Shown here piece after piece: positions 24,526-36,103 of a stretch of 64,000 nt of DNA (position 1 is its first letter; each line of letters opens with the position of its first letter). Under the pieces are notes generated by a model. That model saw nothing but the letters and a program-made list of their open reading frames with translations. It had not been told where the DNA came from and did no database searches. The translations under genes were made by a program, and so were the position numbers. The DNA comes from Paracyclopina nana (lineage: Eukaryota; Arthropoda; Copepoda; Cyclopoida; Cyclopettidae): the NCBI GenBank assembly GCA_019096065.1, contig JAGUCH010000009.1, forward strand, positions 1,932,001 to 1,996,000, read 5' to 3'.

Positions 24526-24955
24526 TCTCAATATCTACGTACTTTTCGTCACTTTCATGTTTGTTTACGATTTTCGTCTACTTTTGTTGACATTCCAAAA
24601 ACCATCCCACTTGAAGCTAGACTTTTATTCTGTTTGCGCATTAAAGCAAGTGCGTCAGTCGAGTTTGCGCTCAGTGATTTCGCGGATTTTCCAAAACTGA
24701 GTGAAATCTGTAAATGAGTGAAATGATCGCGATCAGAGAGCTGATAAGAAAAGAGAGCTAAGAATAAAAACTTCAAAAAGGTAAGAAAATTTTGACAAAA
24801 TCCTGCTTTTTTATTAGCTTGCGCGAGTTGCAAGAGAGTTAGCTATGAAAATCTGTAAACTGGTTAATCCAATTCACATTTGAGTGTCTGATTATAACTG
24901 TTTCGTGAGTCTCAATTAAGCAAATAGCATAAGAAAAATGATAGCGCATTGAATT
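24526..24955. other. Spacer upstream of OCIA-domain gene and downstream of LNR gene
   Basis: 430 bp between two minus-strand genes. It should hold the LNR gene 3' UTR and the OCIAD promoter. Nothing else recognised. Confidence 0.5.
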
Positions 24956-27900
24956 TCATTTTTTATAGACAGGTTTGACTGTTGTTGTCATGACAGTCGT
25001 TGTGGGCTGAGAAATGCCATAAATTTGCTCAGTTCTGCTTTTGGAAACTATGGCACTCCAGTAATCCTTGTTGAATGTGGCCACTTTGTTGTTTTCATGG
25101 CAAGTGCAGTTTTTGCAGACATTGGTGCCAGGGTAACGTATGTTGGCTCTGCAACAGTCCCCTTGATCATAATTGCAGGCCTCAATATTAGTTTCATCTT
25201 GGCAAATGAAATCTTTCAATTGATTTTGAATATCTTTGGAGCAGCCATTTTCTAAAGAGGAAACGCACGTTGCTTTCCTTTAAGATTGAAACAATAATAA
25301 TAATAATATTACGTGAAGCTAAGGTGTGTTGAGAGTCAGTGGCAACACAAAAGCAGTCAACACAGTTTTTGTCAAAAACTGTGCTTGTACAGCAGTCTCC
25401 AAAATCATACATGCATTCTTCCGTGTTGGCCTCATCATCACAAAATCCATCTCCTAGGAAGTTGAATGGATAGTAGCAATCAGATTCTGAAATTAAAATT
25501 ATGATGATGAACATTTTTTTGAAGATAGCTTCAAACCCTCATAAATTGGGTGCTGAGTGTTATCCAAGTAGCAAGTGCAGTCAACATCTTTAACACATTT
25601 TTGGTCTGAAACCATAGGCTTGCAGCATTCTCCATTATCATATAATCTGTTTTTATTATTCCATGGGCCATCACAGAGTCCATTCTCAACATTTAATGTT
25701 TCTTTGTAGGTCAATGTTAACCTAATTCCTAAAAAAAAAGAAATTATTTGAAAAAACAGTCAAAATTTAGTGTATTTTCAAACCCCAAAATGCTGAGATG
25801 GGCCAAAAATCATTGTTGTGCACATTGGTACTCATTGAGCTGAGAGCAAGGAGCAATTTGTCCTCAGTGTTCCAATGCCTTATTTTCTCACTCATGCACA
25901 TGCAGTCAGTGCATTCTGAGTCATCAATGATTAGTAAGCAGCAGTCTCCAAGATCATGCAAGCATTGTGGTGTATTGAGCTCATCATGGCATTTCCCATC
26001 ACCTAACTTTGTTGTGTCATTTGTGTAACACCCATTCCTGTGCATTGTCCTATGCTTGAAATTTGTTCTGTTGCACCAGCATCCTTGGCCAAAGCAGTTG
26101 TCATCATTGATCAAGGGCATGCAACAATCTCCTCCATCCCAGCCACATTTTTGGTTATTGTTGACTTGATCACAGGCCCCATTGCCCAAAGTCAAATTGT
26201 TGCAAGGATCTACACAAATATGCAATTTGAAACTGAATTTATTTTTAGTGCTATATTAAAGATGTTTCCCACCTGTTTCATTGTAAACAACTCTCATGCA
26301 TGCCCCTCCATCAAACCCACATCTACTGATGTTGAGCTGCTTGTCACATTTGCTGTTATAGCCAGTTCCCCATTTGCTAATGAAGCCATAATTTGGGCAA
26401 CCATTGGCTGAAAAATGTATCTGTCTAGCTAAGAGTGTAGTAGTAAAAAAGCCCTAAAATAACCTCTGAGAGTGGGCATGATGGTGTCTGTGAGATGGCA
26501 TTTACAATCATCTTTGTAGCACTCCATATCAATTAGCATAGGAGAGCAGCACTTGTTGCCATGAAAGTTGCATTGGTGCTTATTTTGGGCGCCAACACAA
26601 CCAGTCACATAATTGTCAATAAGAAAGAGGTTGGTACCTCCAGTAGCCAAGCATTCCTCTTCAGAGCAAAAGCTTTGAAAAAATGCCAAAATGCAAAAAA
26701 GGGGACTACTTTTACCTTGTCTCAAGGGAGTGTAAGCATTTTGGGACATGTACAGGCCCAGTTCAGTGTCATTGCCATACATTGGCGCCATGCATTTGCT
26801 TGCAGCAACTGCGGGCAAGCAACATGCTCCATTGTCCCAGTCACATTCAGGGTTGTTGAATTCTTCATCGCAGACTTCATCAAAAAGATGTACTGAAGCC
26901 CCATCAATTTTGCACGTTGGATCTGTAAAAATTTCAGTCTCATTCAAGCTTCATTTTTCAAAACAAATATTGCTGACGTTCATATTTGGGATGTAGAGTG
27001 TCATCCTTGTGGCAATGACAAGCCTTGCTAGGTGAGGGTGGGCAAAGTGATGACTCTATTTGAGGCAAACAGCAGTCACCCCCATCATAAAGGCAAGTGC
27101 TGTTGTTCATTGTGGGATCACAAAATCCATTTTGTGGGTATTCACCAAAGAAACTGCTGGATTTCTCGCATGCTAAAAGGTTTTAATTAATTTTGAAAAT
27201 TTGATTAATGGCAGTGAAAAAAATATCAAGCAATTTGGAAAGTTTGAGAAATAACTGTGATGTAGTAAGTTTACGCCAAGGTCCTGTAAAGAGTTCAGTG
27301 GTTGTTGTTGAAGTTGTTGTGGTTGAAGTAGTAGTAGCAGTAGCAGTAGTTGTTGCTGTTGTTATTGATGCTGGTGTAGTTGTTCCCATTGTTGTTGTTG
27401 TTGATGATGAATGATTGCTGTGAGTAATAATTTCGGTTGAAGTTGTGCTCATGGTTGTAATTTCAGGTGCTGTTTCTGGTGTTCCACTTGATGGTGACAT
27501 TGTGGTAGAAGTTGGAATTTTAGTTGTACCTCCACTTGTTGTCATTGTAGAACCAAAAGTTGAATTTGTCGCAATGATTGATGTTGTGGTACTTAATTCA
27601 ACTGAGCTGAAGGTTTCAGTCATATTAGTAGTCATATCATTTGTGGTTGTGAAATTATCAGTTTTGGGTGATGAATTCATTGAAGTTCCACTAATTGTGG
27701 TACCATAACTTGGTGCTTCAGTCTCCATTGTTTCATTGGATGTCATTCCAGCTTCACTTGTAGCTTGCGTAGTCCCATGAGTTGCATTTGTGGAACTGCT
27801 CATGGATGATGATGTAGAATTAGATATCATTCCAGTTTCACTTGTTGATGAGGTTGTCTCATAGGACGTATTTGTGGAACTGCTCATGGATGATGAAGTT

Positions 27901-28814
27901 GTATTTGTAATCATTCCTATTCCACTTGTTGATTGTGTAGCATTGCTTGACGCATCTGTGGAACTGCTACTAGAAGGTGTTGTCGCATTTGAAGTTGTTC
28001 CACTTTCACTTGGAGCTTTGGTTGTCCCAATTGATGTATTTGTGGAACCGCCTTGAGATGATGTTGTAGAGTTGGTTGCTCCATTCGATGTATTTATGGA
28101 GCTGCTAACAGATGATGAAGTTGCATTTGTCATGGACCCAGTTTCACTTGTGGATTCTGTAGCCTCGTTGGATGAATTTGTGGAACTGCTTCCAAATGAT
28201 GTTACACTGCTAGCTGATGCATTATTGCTAGCTTCGTTAGTAGAATTTGTGGAACTGCCCTCAGCTGATGAAGTAGTTTTTGGAGTCATTCCAGTTTCAT
28301 TTGATGAATTTGTGGAACTTGCTTCAGATGACGAAGAATCATTTGAAGTCAATCCTGTTTCACTTGATGATTTGGTTGTTTCATTTGATGAATTTGTGGA
28401 ACTTGCTTTAGATGACGAAGAATCATTTGAAGTCAATCCTGTTTCACTTGATGATTTGGTTGTTTCACTTGATGAATTTGTGGAACTTGCTTCAGATGAT
28501 GAAGTATCATTTGAAGTTATTCCTGTTTCACTTGATGATTTGGTCGCGGAGCTGCTTTCAGATGCATTACTAGTTTCATTTTTAATTGTGGAACCACCAT
28601 TTTCATTATCTGTTGATGCTTTGGTTGTTTTTGAGGTAGAGTCTGTTGTTTCTGTAGGCATTATCTAATATCAAACATTTCAAGTTTGTAAATGCAGAAC
28701 CTTACCACTATGATTATTTCGGTACACAGCCACTCCAATCAAAGTAAAAGTGCCTACAGCCGCAACAATGACCAAAGCTATAACGACTTTGGTCAAAACA
28801 CCTTCAACAGCCAT
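24956..28814 (-). CDS. Type II membrane protein with mucin-like stalk and about nine Lin12-Notch repeats
   Basis: About ten exons, roughly 1,100 aa. Exon 1 starts at the ATG at 28814 and encodes a short cytosolic tip and one membrane helix (VVIALVIVAAVGTFTLIGVAVY) with no signal peptide, suggesting type II topology. The next exon joins in phase at an acceptor in GCCTACAG and encodes about 460 residues of Ser/Thr/Asn (many N-x-S/T sites, partly as 28-residue repeats), a mucin-like stalk. Seven or eight short exons then give LNR units, e.g. GFCDPTMNNSTCLYDGGDCC, GACDQVNNNQKCGWDGGDCC and GFCDDEANTEECMYDFGDCC. Most units are followed by a C-x(2-4)-C-x-C tail. No Notch, protease or other catalytic domain was seen. 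LNRs bind Ca2+ and regulate proteolysis in Notch and pappalysins; the role here is unknown. Three units have lost acidic residues (CNFHGNKCC, CGFDGGACM, RLYDNGECC). Confidence 0.85.
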
Positions 28815-29453
28815 TTTATCCTTCCCCAATATTTGTGAAACAAACCAAGGCCAGAATTGATTCACAGATAGGCCTCAAAATTTGCATTTACTATCTAATG
28901 ATTTTTAAAGGAAATCTTGCACCAGGATCTGCTTTATTGAATATTGTAGCTAACCATTTAAAAACATTTATCATTTTTCAGCTGAGAACACTATGACAAT
29001 TTTTTCAACGTTTTTTAGGTGACAAATGAGTTATTCTCATGATGTCCGTTTGGGCCAAAAGCCCACTCAATATTGTCGGAATGTGCCTTGGCCATCATCC
29101 TGCTTCTTCTTTCCCAACTTTGTTCGGGTCAAAAAGTTGAAGTAGTCGAGGAGAAAAAAATCTCCTTGTCATTCGGTGAACGATAGGCATCTGTGTGACA
29201 TACCTAGCAAAATCATAGGCCAATAAATATCTGACAATTCCTCTGTTGTGGTGCAGCCAGAGCTGCCTTACAAGAGTAAAAATTGAATAAGCCAGATGGT
29301 AGACTTATTCGAGTTTCATGCTAATGAGAACATTTGTTAACAGTAGCCTTATTTCTGGGAATTAATGCAAGAGATGCGACAAGCGATAACCTAATGCACG
29401 CTGGGGGGACATTCTCAAAAGAGCTCTGTCACATGCTGGCTTTGCATTAACCG

Positions 29454-29470
29454 CACACACACACACACAC
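29454..29470. repeat. (CA)n microsatellite
   Basis: Uninterrupted CA dinucleotides, about eight units. Confidence 0.9.
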
Positions 29471-29646
29471 GCCCTCAAACTTCAATTTCAGCCCAAATCT
29501 TATGGATCTGCTCCAGCTAAAATCTTGATGTTTCTCCAAGCAATGGTTCCTAGCACGACTTTCCAGCTCATAGCTCACGTGCGTCATTGCTCCCTAAAAC
29601 GCAAGTCACACTCTGCTCCTTTTCATCTGCTTAAGAAATTATTGTA

Positions 29647-29660
29647 CCACCAGGTGGCGC
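29647..29660 (+). promoter_or_regulatory. CTCF-like motif, strong match
   Basis: CCACCAGGTGGCGC fits the CCASYAGRKGGCRS consensus at every position. It lies at the start of a GC-rich island that contrasts with the AT-rich surroundings. Confidence 0.45.
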
Positions 29661-29741
29661 GCTTTGCAACGTGGGCTGCACGGCGGCTGGGCCGTATTGG
29701 CGCGCTTTGCAGCGTGGGCTGCACGGCGGCCGGGCCGTATT
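29656..29741. repeat. 43-bp GC-rich tandem repeat, two copies
   Basis: Copies at 29656-29698 and 29699-29741 begin GGCGCGCTTTGCA and end GGGCCGTATT, differing at about two sites (aacg/agcg, ctgg/ccgg). A partial third start (GGCGCGCGGG) follows. CpG-rich, immediately downstream of the CTCF-like core. Confidence 0.9.
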
Positions 29742-31638
29742 GGCGCGCGGGAAAATTTGAATCGTGGCAGCAGATGAAGAGGGCTCATAAGTGAATCTGA
29801 TAAGCGAGTCAGCATCATTGATCATGGCGCTGATAGATGACCAATCATAGGCTGAGTGTCACATGTGGTTGGTGTATCATCTTGCCATATGATCCATCCA
29901 GAGTGTGGTCCAACCAGATGCCCAAGATTGATAGGGACCGCGACCCCTGCTGGCAACTGGGACACTACCTTTTACGATCAGACAATGGCCCATCAAAAGA
30001 CTGAGAAAACCGTCATCGATTAAAGTGCCTACTAGTAGCCATATTGCTCTATGTGAAAATATGCAGCTACTTCGACTGTCTTAGACTGCTGATGCTATCT
30101 TTGTACAAAGCTCAGCATTCCGGTCTACTTTGAAAAAAAGTATATGTGCATTCAGCAGGGAGTCCGATCATTGCTCGCGTACTTGCCAGTTAACTCGAGT
30201 AATGCACACTGGGAGGAAAAAAGGTGAGAATTTGCTGTGTGTTCTTTATTATTATGGAGAGGTCATGTGACGCGAAGCGGCGCCATTTTTTTAACAGGCT
30301 TTTTTCAAGAGTTTTTTCCATGCTCTTCTCCAGTTGTGTGGTCATTTTTTCTTTCATGGCTGATTAATGAGCGGCCAACTTTGATACATTATTAGCACTT
30401 CATGCATAACATCAAACGGAATTATTGAAGGCTGTAATCGCCTGCATTTATGCGCAGGATTTTCTTTTAATTATCTAGCTCCCACGGAAATCCGGGAAAA
30501 TGGGCTTGTTGATTAAAGCCCATAAATTGTGTGCAAACTATGGCTAAAAAGTCTACCTGAGTTTTTTAAAAGAGGGGTATTTTTTTTCTAGGAACGGCGG
30601 GCTTGGCGGTGACTCGTCTGATATCTGAAACTCACGACTTGTTCAATAAATAATCATTAGTTATTGAGTGTCATCATGATAAACAAAGATATCCCATATT
30701 TTTTGCTCGGACTTTTATTCATGCACGACTTGACCTTTTCGTAGCAAATCGACCCCAGCAGCAGCAGAGGTGATGATGACTTCGTCAATGGGCTTTAAAA
30801 AATTCCCAACTAATTATGGCTCAATCATCTCTCTTTCTTTTTGCCTGGGACGACGGAGGAGAAAATTGTTTGACCCTTATAATTGTGACCCGAGCTGCAA
30901 GAGGAATTTACATAAAACTCGTGAAAATGGCTTAATTGCCAAAGAGTCTGCAAACTGCATGCTTTTTTGAGGGTGAAGAAAAATTTCAAATCTGTCTAGA
31001 AAATGTGGGACTTTTTCTAGCCTGACAAGATCTCTTCTCCCCTTTTTGGGCTGTCATACAAGAAGCTACTTTTTCACCCATTTTTTTCGGGCTGATTCCA
31101 AGATAATTTCGAAATCACGAGCTCATAGTTATATGTAAGGTTCAATTGTGCTTTTTTCGCATGGCAAATTCGCAGTTGGGTGCATTATAATGATATCGAT
31201 TCTCCTTTTTTATAACCAATTGTTATTCCGAGTCTTGTTACCAATAGAGAGTGAGAAAATCCGATTCAAAAGCTATAAATCAGCCCAAAATATTGAGTTT
31301 TTCAATATCTGTAGCTTTTTTTGCAGGTTTTACCTCAAATTGAAAAAAGAAAAATGCCAAAAGAGTAGACGTATCCTTCTGTAAATTAATTCATAATCAA
31401 AAGAGAAATAAATCGTGAAGATTAAGCATGCCTGCAAACTGCCATAAATCCGAGAACAATAGACCTTTACGATCAACTAATGACGTGACTGTTAGTGCTT
31501 TTTATAAAATGCATTCATAGTATTTCATAAGTACTCTTTTGTTAAATGCGAATTTTCGAGTAAGATCTCCACATCACATGAGCATAATTTCTTGTAAAGT
31601 TAATTTATAAAAAAATAGCGTCACAACTTCGTTTCTGT

Positions 31639-32861
31639 TCAAGTCTTGTTAGTTCCTCTTTCTCGGTGGCATTTTTGGATGAGATTGCCGAAATATTTTC
31701 TGTAGCCCCAAGCCACGAATCTCAACAGCCCAAGAAGTGAGGCTTGAGTGAGGATGTCCATGAGGTCAGCATCGGCCATTCCAGAGGTCAAATTGGTCAA
31801 CATCCATCCATCGAGGCCATTGGAGGTCAAAAACTTCCCCTTGAGGCCTCCTTGGAGCAAAGTTCTGAAAAAATTCATTTTAAAAAATTGTTTTCTTAAC
31901 AAACATTTACCAAAAGGAGGTCAAGCCCAAGAATGGCAAAAAAATATTGATGAGATTGCATTTGAAAAACTTTTCTTTTTTTGATGGGGCAGCTTTTTAA
32001 AGTAAGTTCACAATGCTGTACAAGCCTTCAGAAAATGCATAATTCTTGGGTTTGGATGAAAATGAATGACAGCAATTACTTGGCCACAATGTTGGGCTGG
32101 AATAATCCAGCTCCCTCAGATATGAGCTTCGTCTCCTCGGGCTTAGTCTTGTTTTCCTCTTCAAATCCAGGTGTGTCAGTGTCAGGTGGGCAATTGACAG
32201 ACACTCTTATGCCATAGGGAGCCACCTCCATGCCAAGAGCCTCAGCGTAGCCTCTGATGGCAAACTTTGATCCGCAATAGGCCGCAAGGCCATACACTCC
32301 AGCGAGGCCAGCCAAGGAGGAGGTGAAAATGATGGCTCCATTCCTGGATGCCATCATGTCAGGCAACAAAGCCTGGGTGACCATGACAGAGCCCAAGTAA
32401 TTGACCTCGGTCATCCTTCGCACATCAGCTTCTGGAACCTGGTGAGCTCGTCCTGGAGCAGAGAAGCCCGCACAGTGGATAAGCACCTTGACAGGTCCCA
32501 ATTGATCCGTGAGAGGCTTGAGGCTGGCGCGAATATCCTCAACAGATCCGGAGACATCAACGCTCGCATAAGCCACTTTCTGCTCCTCTGGATTGACAAG
32601 GTTGTTGGTCAACAAATCCACGACTTCCTTGAGCTTGTCCGCATTTCGGGCCACAATGGAGACGTTGGCACCCATTTTGATGGCCTCGATGGCAACCTCT
32701 TTGCCAATCCCGGAGGAACCGCCAGTGATCAAGACATGCGCATTTTTCACCTCCACGGGCTTGTTTAACAGCCTCAAAGTCAGTGCAATCAAGAAAATGA
32801 CCAATTGAATGCAGAAACCGACGATGAGAGGCAATGCTAGTATCACCGCCATTGAGGTCAT
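31639..32861 (-). CDS. Kdsr: 3-ketodihydrosphingosine reductase
   Basis: Two exons (32861-32080 and 31864-31639) give 1008 nt, 335 aa, the usual length. The N-terminal membrane helix (VILALPLIVGFCIQLVIFL) is followed by a short-chain dehydrogenase fold: nucleotide loop ITGGSSGIGK, VARNADKL, SVDVSG, HCAGFSAPG, INYLGS-type NYLGSV, FTSSLAG, catalytic YCGSK, and the family-specific PPDTDTPGFEEENKTKP. The C-terminal exon (LTSGMADADLMDILTQ) contains the usual C-terminal membrane region. It reduces 3-ketosphinganine to sphinganine with NADPH on the ER face, the second step of sphingolipid synthesis. It is head-to-head with ETFDH, start codons 384 bp apart. Confidence 0.95.
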
Positions 32862-33245
32862 TATTTTTGTCTATCACAGTTTTATTATTATTATTTTATT
32901 TTTAGCCTATCCTTTTTTCTGTCAAAGTCCAGCGTTGAATGTTGCACAAGGTATTAAAATCGAGGTAGCGCTTTTTTGGTTTGTTTACTAGTTTTCCGTT
33001 TTTGTTCTAATTCTAAGCTGATTATGGCCAATTTCGAAACTTCTAGTCAGCCTCATTATCACTTTTTGTTTTTTGAGCGTGACATGTGCTCATTTATGAG
33101 ACATTTCTGAAAATGCTCGAAGGATAGGAAATGCGCTACCTCGATATAGCAACTTTGATGTGCTTCAAATGTAAACAAGAAAGTTGTCGAACCTTGAACA
33201 TCAAAATAACGTAACCCGTCGGAGAAATCTTGGTCAACTAACAAA
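32862..33245. promoter_or_regulatory. Shared divergent promoter region of KDSR and ETFDH
   Basis: 384 bp between two opposite-facing start codons of housekeeping genes, so both promoters must lie here. The ETFDH start is in an AAAATGGCGGC context that also matches the YY1-type initiator motif common at metazoan housekeeping starts. An open minus-strand frame (33059-33331) crosses it but resembles nothing and lacks ATG-plus-splice support. Confidence 0.55.
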
Positions 33246-35390
33246 ATGGCGGCTTCTTCTGTCGCCTCAAGACTTCTCAAAGTCAAAGGTAAGCCTAGAA
33301 ATTCAACTGACTTTATCATGACATCCGCCATTATCCGTCAATTGCATATTTTGCCAAAAATTGACGCTTACGTAACTCTTAATTAAGCGAAAATTATGCA
33401 TGACAGGCTTAAATTCAGGTTGCTTTCAGGCTGGTGTCCTCTTGGCCTTCGTTACCAAAGCACGTTGACTGCCGCCGGGAATCCCGTTATAACGACTCAT
33501 TACTCGGTGAAGAAGCGAGACAATGATCCGAGGTGGAAGGACGTTGACATGACCCGTGAAGCTGCCGAGTATAATGCTGTCATTGTCGGGGGTGGACCAG
33601 CGGGTCTGTCGGCAGCAATCAGGTTGAAGCAACTGGCAGCTGAAAAGCTGGAAGGTGGCGCAGATGACTTTTCGGTGTGCGTCATCGAAAAAGCTGCCAA
33701 CGTTGGTGGCCATATTTTATCCGGAGCTTGCCTTGAACCCTCCACTTTGACAGAGCTCATTCCAGACTGGAAAGAACGAGGAGCTCCCCTGAACACGCCC
33801 GTAACTGAGGACAAGTTTGCCATATTGACTGAAAAAGGACGAATTCCTGTGCCCATTTTCAAGGTGATTGGACTTTTGAAATGCTTTGGCTTGTTTGTTA
33901 CGATTTTCTCTAGGGCTTCCCAATGCACAATCACGGTAATTACATTGTCAGAATGGGGCATTACGTTGAATGGCTTGGGCAGCAGGCTGAGGAATTGGGC
34001 GTGGAAATTTACCCTGGATTCGCTGCCAATGAAGTCCTCTTCCATGAAGATGGAAGTGTCAAAGGTGTGGCTACCAATGATGTTGGTGTGGCCAAGGATG
34101 GCTCTCCCAAGGATAACTTTGCTCGCGGCATGGAGTTCCATGCACCTGTCACTCTCTTTGCGGAGGGCTGTCGCGGCCAGCTGTCAAAAGACCTGATGAA
34201 AGCTCTCAAATTGAACGATGAGAACGAACAGCAAGTGTACGGCATTGGCATCAAAGAGCTGTGGCAAGTCCGTCCAGAGGTCCATCAACCGGGACGCGTT
34301 GAACACACCGTGGGATGGCCACTTCCAGATGTCAAAACCTACGGTGGCTCTTTCCTTTACCACTTAGCTGATGACAACCTCGTCGCAGTTGGATTTGTGG
34401 TTGGACTCGACTACAAGAATCCCTATTTGAACCCCTTCAAGACTTTCCAGCAGTTCAAAATGCACCCTTCTGTCAGACCTACTTTTGAGGGTGGAACTAG
34501 GATTGGCTATGGTGCCAGAGCCCTCAATGAGGGAGGATTACAATGCATACCCAAGTTGACATTTCCTGGAGGAGCACTGATTGGCTGCTCTGCCGGATTC
34601 ATGAATGTCCCCAAAATCAAGGGAACTCACACTGCGCAGAAATCAGGAATGCTTGCAGCTGAAGCCATCATGGAGGAGCACCTGAAAGGAGAACAACCAA
34701 CCACTGGAGTATATCTCACCAACTTTGAGGACAAGATGAAAAACTCCTCAATTTGGAAGGAGCTGAAGGCTGTCAGGAACGTCAAGCCTGCTTTCGCAAA
34801 GTATGGCCTTTATGGAGGAATGGCGTATACAGGCTTGTTCTATGTCCTTGGACGAGGTCTAGAGCCTTGGACTTATAACCATGGCCACACAGATCACAAT
34901 TCGACCGAGGACAAGGCAAAACATCAGCCCATAGAGTATCCCAAGCCTGATGGCGAGGTCACGTTTGACCTCTTATCCTCTGTGGCCTTGACTGGCACCA
35001 ACCACGAGTCAGACCAACCTCCGCATCTTACTCTCAAAGATGACGATGTGCCCATGGCGGTTAACTACGAGAGGTTCGATGGACCAGAGGGCAAATTTTG
35101 TCCTGCAGGTGAATAAAAAACCTTCGTAATTGCGACTTATGAAGCATTTTAACAACATTTTCCCGAAATAACCTACATTTGGAAATTCTAGCATGCATTT
35201 CTGATTATGATGGACTTTTTCAGGCGTGTACGAATATGTTCCACGCGAGGATGGCAAAGATGGAATGAGACTGGTGATCAATGCTCAAAATTGCATCCAC
35301 TGCAAAACGTGCGACATCAAAGACTACAGCCAAAATATCAACTGGGTGTGTCCTGAGGGCGGCGGTGGACCTGCCTACGATGGAATGTAG
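33246..35390 (+). CDS. Etfdh: Electron transfer flavoprotein-ubiquinone oxidoreductase
   Basis: Four exons (33246-33288, 33430-33863, 33914-35108, 35224-35390) give 1839 nt, 612 aa, close to the family length. The N-terminus ([15 protein letters not shown]) is a mitochondrial presequence. FAD loop [66 protein letters not shown] and the C-terminal 4Fe-4S domain with cysteines in [12 protein letters not shown] and [13 protein letters not shown] are all present. The exon 2 acceptor must be tgctttcag|GC; the upstream alternative breaks the frame. It passes electrons from ETF (fatty-acid and amino-acid oxidation) to ubiquinone at the inner mitochondrial membrane. Confidence 0.97.
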
Positions 35391-36103
35391 TGCTTTCGTT
35401 CTAATATTAATTTCTCTCCGAGGCTTGATACCTCCCATTTTTAGAGCTGTAACTTAAATATATAAATGCTTTTTTGGCAAAATTATGATTGCCCAAGGAA
35501 GTAAATGTAAAATTAACGATGAAACAGGAAAACCAAATCAGCATCAATTCAAAGCCAATTTTTTAGGTAGTTTTGGTTTAATAAATGTAATATGAACAAA
35601 TGGGCTGTTGGCTAAGGTTTTAAAAACATATTCAATGAGGTTAAATGCTGTAAAAGGGATTTTATATACTGTAATACGATTTCCTCGCGTTATAATTCAG
35701 TTTACCGATCCGACTCAGCTCTTTTATGTCACATTTCTTTCTAAGCAATTTGGGGGATATTATAGTTATTTATTTCGAGCTGGGGCACGTAAAGTAGGGT
35801 CATTAAATAGCTGACCTCGGATTTTAAAATGGAAAACTCGAGTACAGCTTTACTCGCCCGAGCCAGCGAGGGCTGTAATTGTACGAGTTTTTAAAATCCT
35901 CGCTCAGCTATTTAATGACCCTGCTTTACGTGCCCCAGCTCGAAATAAATAACTATAAAATCCGAGGTCAGCGAATTTCGATACTACGGGAACTAAGTAT
36001 TTTTGTGTCCGCCGATCTTCTCTAGCCTGGCTGGCATTTCCCTCACATGATACGGAGAGTAACTTCTCTAAAAAGAAACCATAACGGAAAGGCAGTTTTA
36101 AAA
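35391..36103. other. Spacer between ETFDH and 7TM gene, with foldback element
   Basis: The ETFDH 3' UTR and the promoter of the 7TM gene must lie here. The 197-bp inverted repeat at 35761-35957 takes up much of it. A further short inverted copy of part of the arm (tccgaggtcagcga) follows at about 35960-35974. Confidence 0.6.
35761..35957. repeat. Foldback (hairpin) element, about 86-nt arms
   Basis: The left arm from 35761 (TATAGTTATTTATTTCGAGC...) is complementary to the right arm ending at 35957. The outer 53 nt pair with a single T/C difference, and the inner part pairs with a few mismatches around a short GC-rich loop near 35850-35876. No transposase frame. It could be a foldback MITE; if transcribed it would form a long hairpin. 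Confidence 0.85.

Larger units (their letters stand above)
28815..31638. other. 2.8-kb region without recognisable gene
   Basis: This lies upstream of the LNR gene and downstream of KDSR (both minus strand). It contains a (CA)n run at 29454-29470, a GC-rich 43-bp tandem repeat at 29656-29741 and a CTCF-like core at 29647-29660. Other sequence is AT-rich, with only short accidental frames. Confidence 0.55.

Noticed and set aside
27208-28668. Long open frames on the plus strand opposite the LNR-gene stalk
   Set aside because: They are the antisense of Ser/Thr-rich codons (V/E/D-rich low complexity). The minus strand has the start, TM, splice phase and LNR continuation.
33059-33331. 90-codon minus-strand frame overlapping the ETFDH start
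   Set aside because: It overlaps exon 1 of ETFDH in antisense, within the divergent promoter, and resembles nothing.
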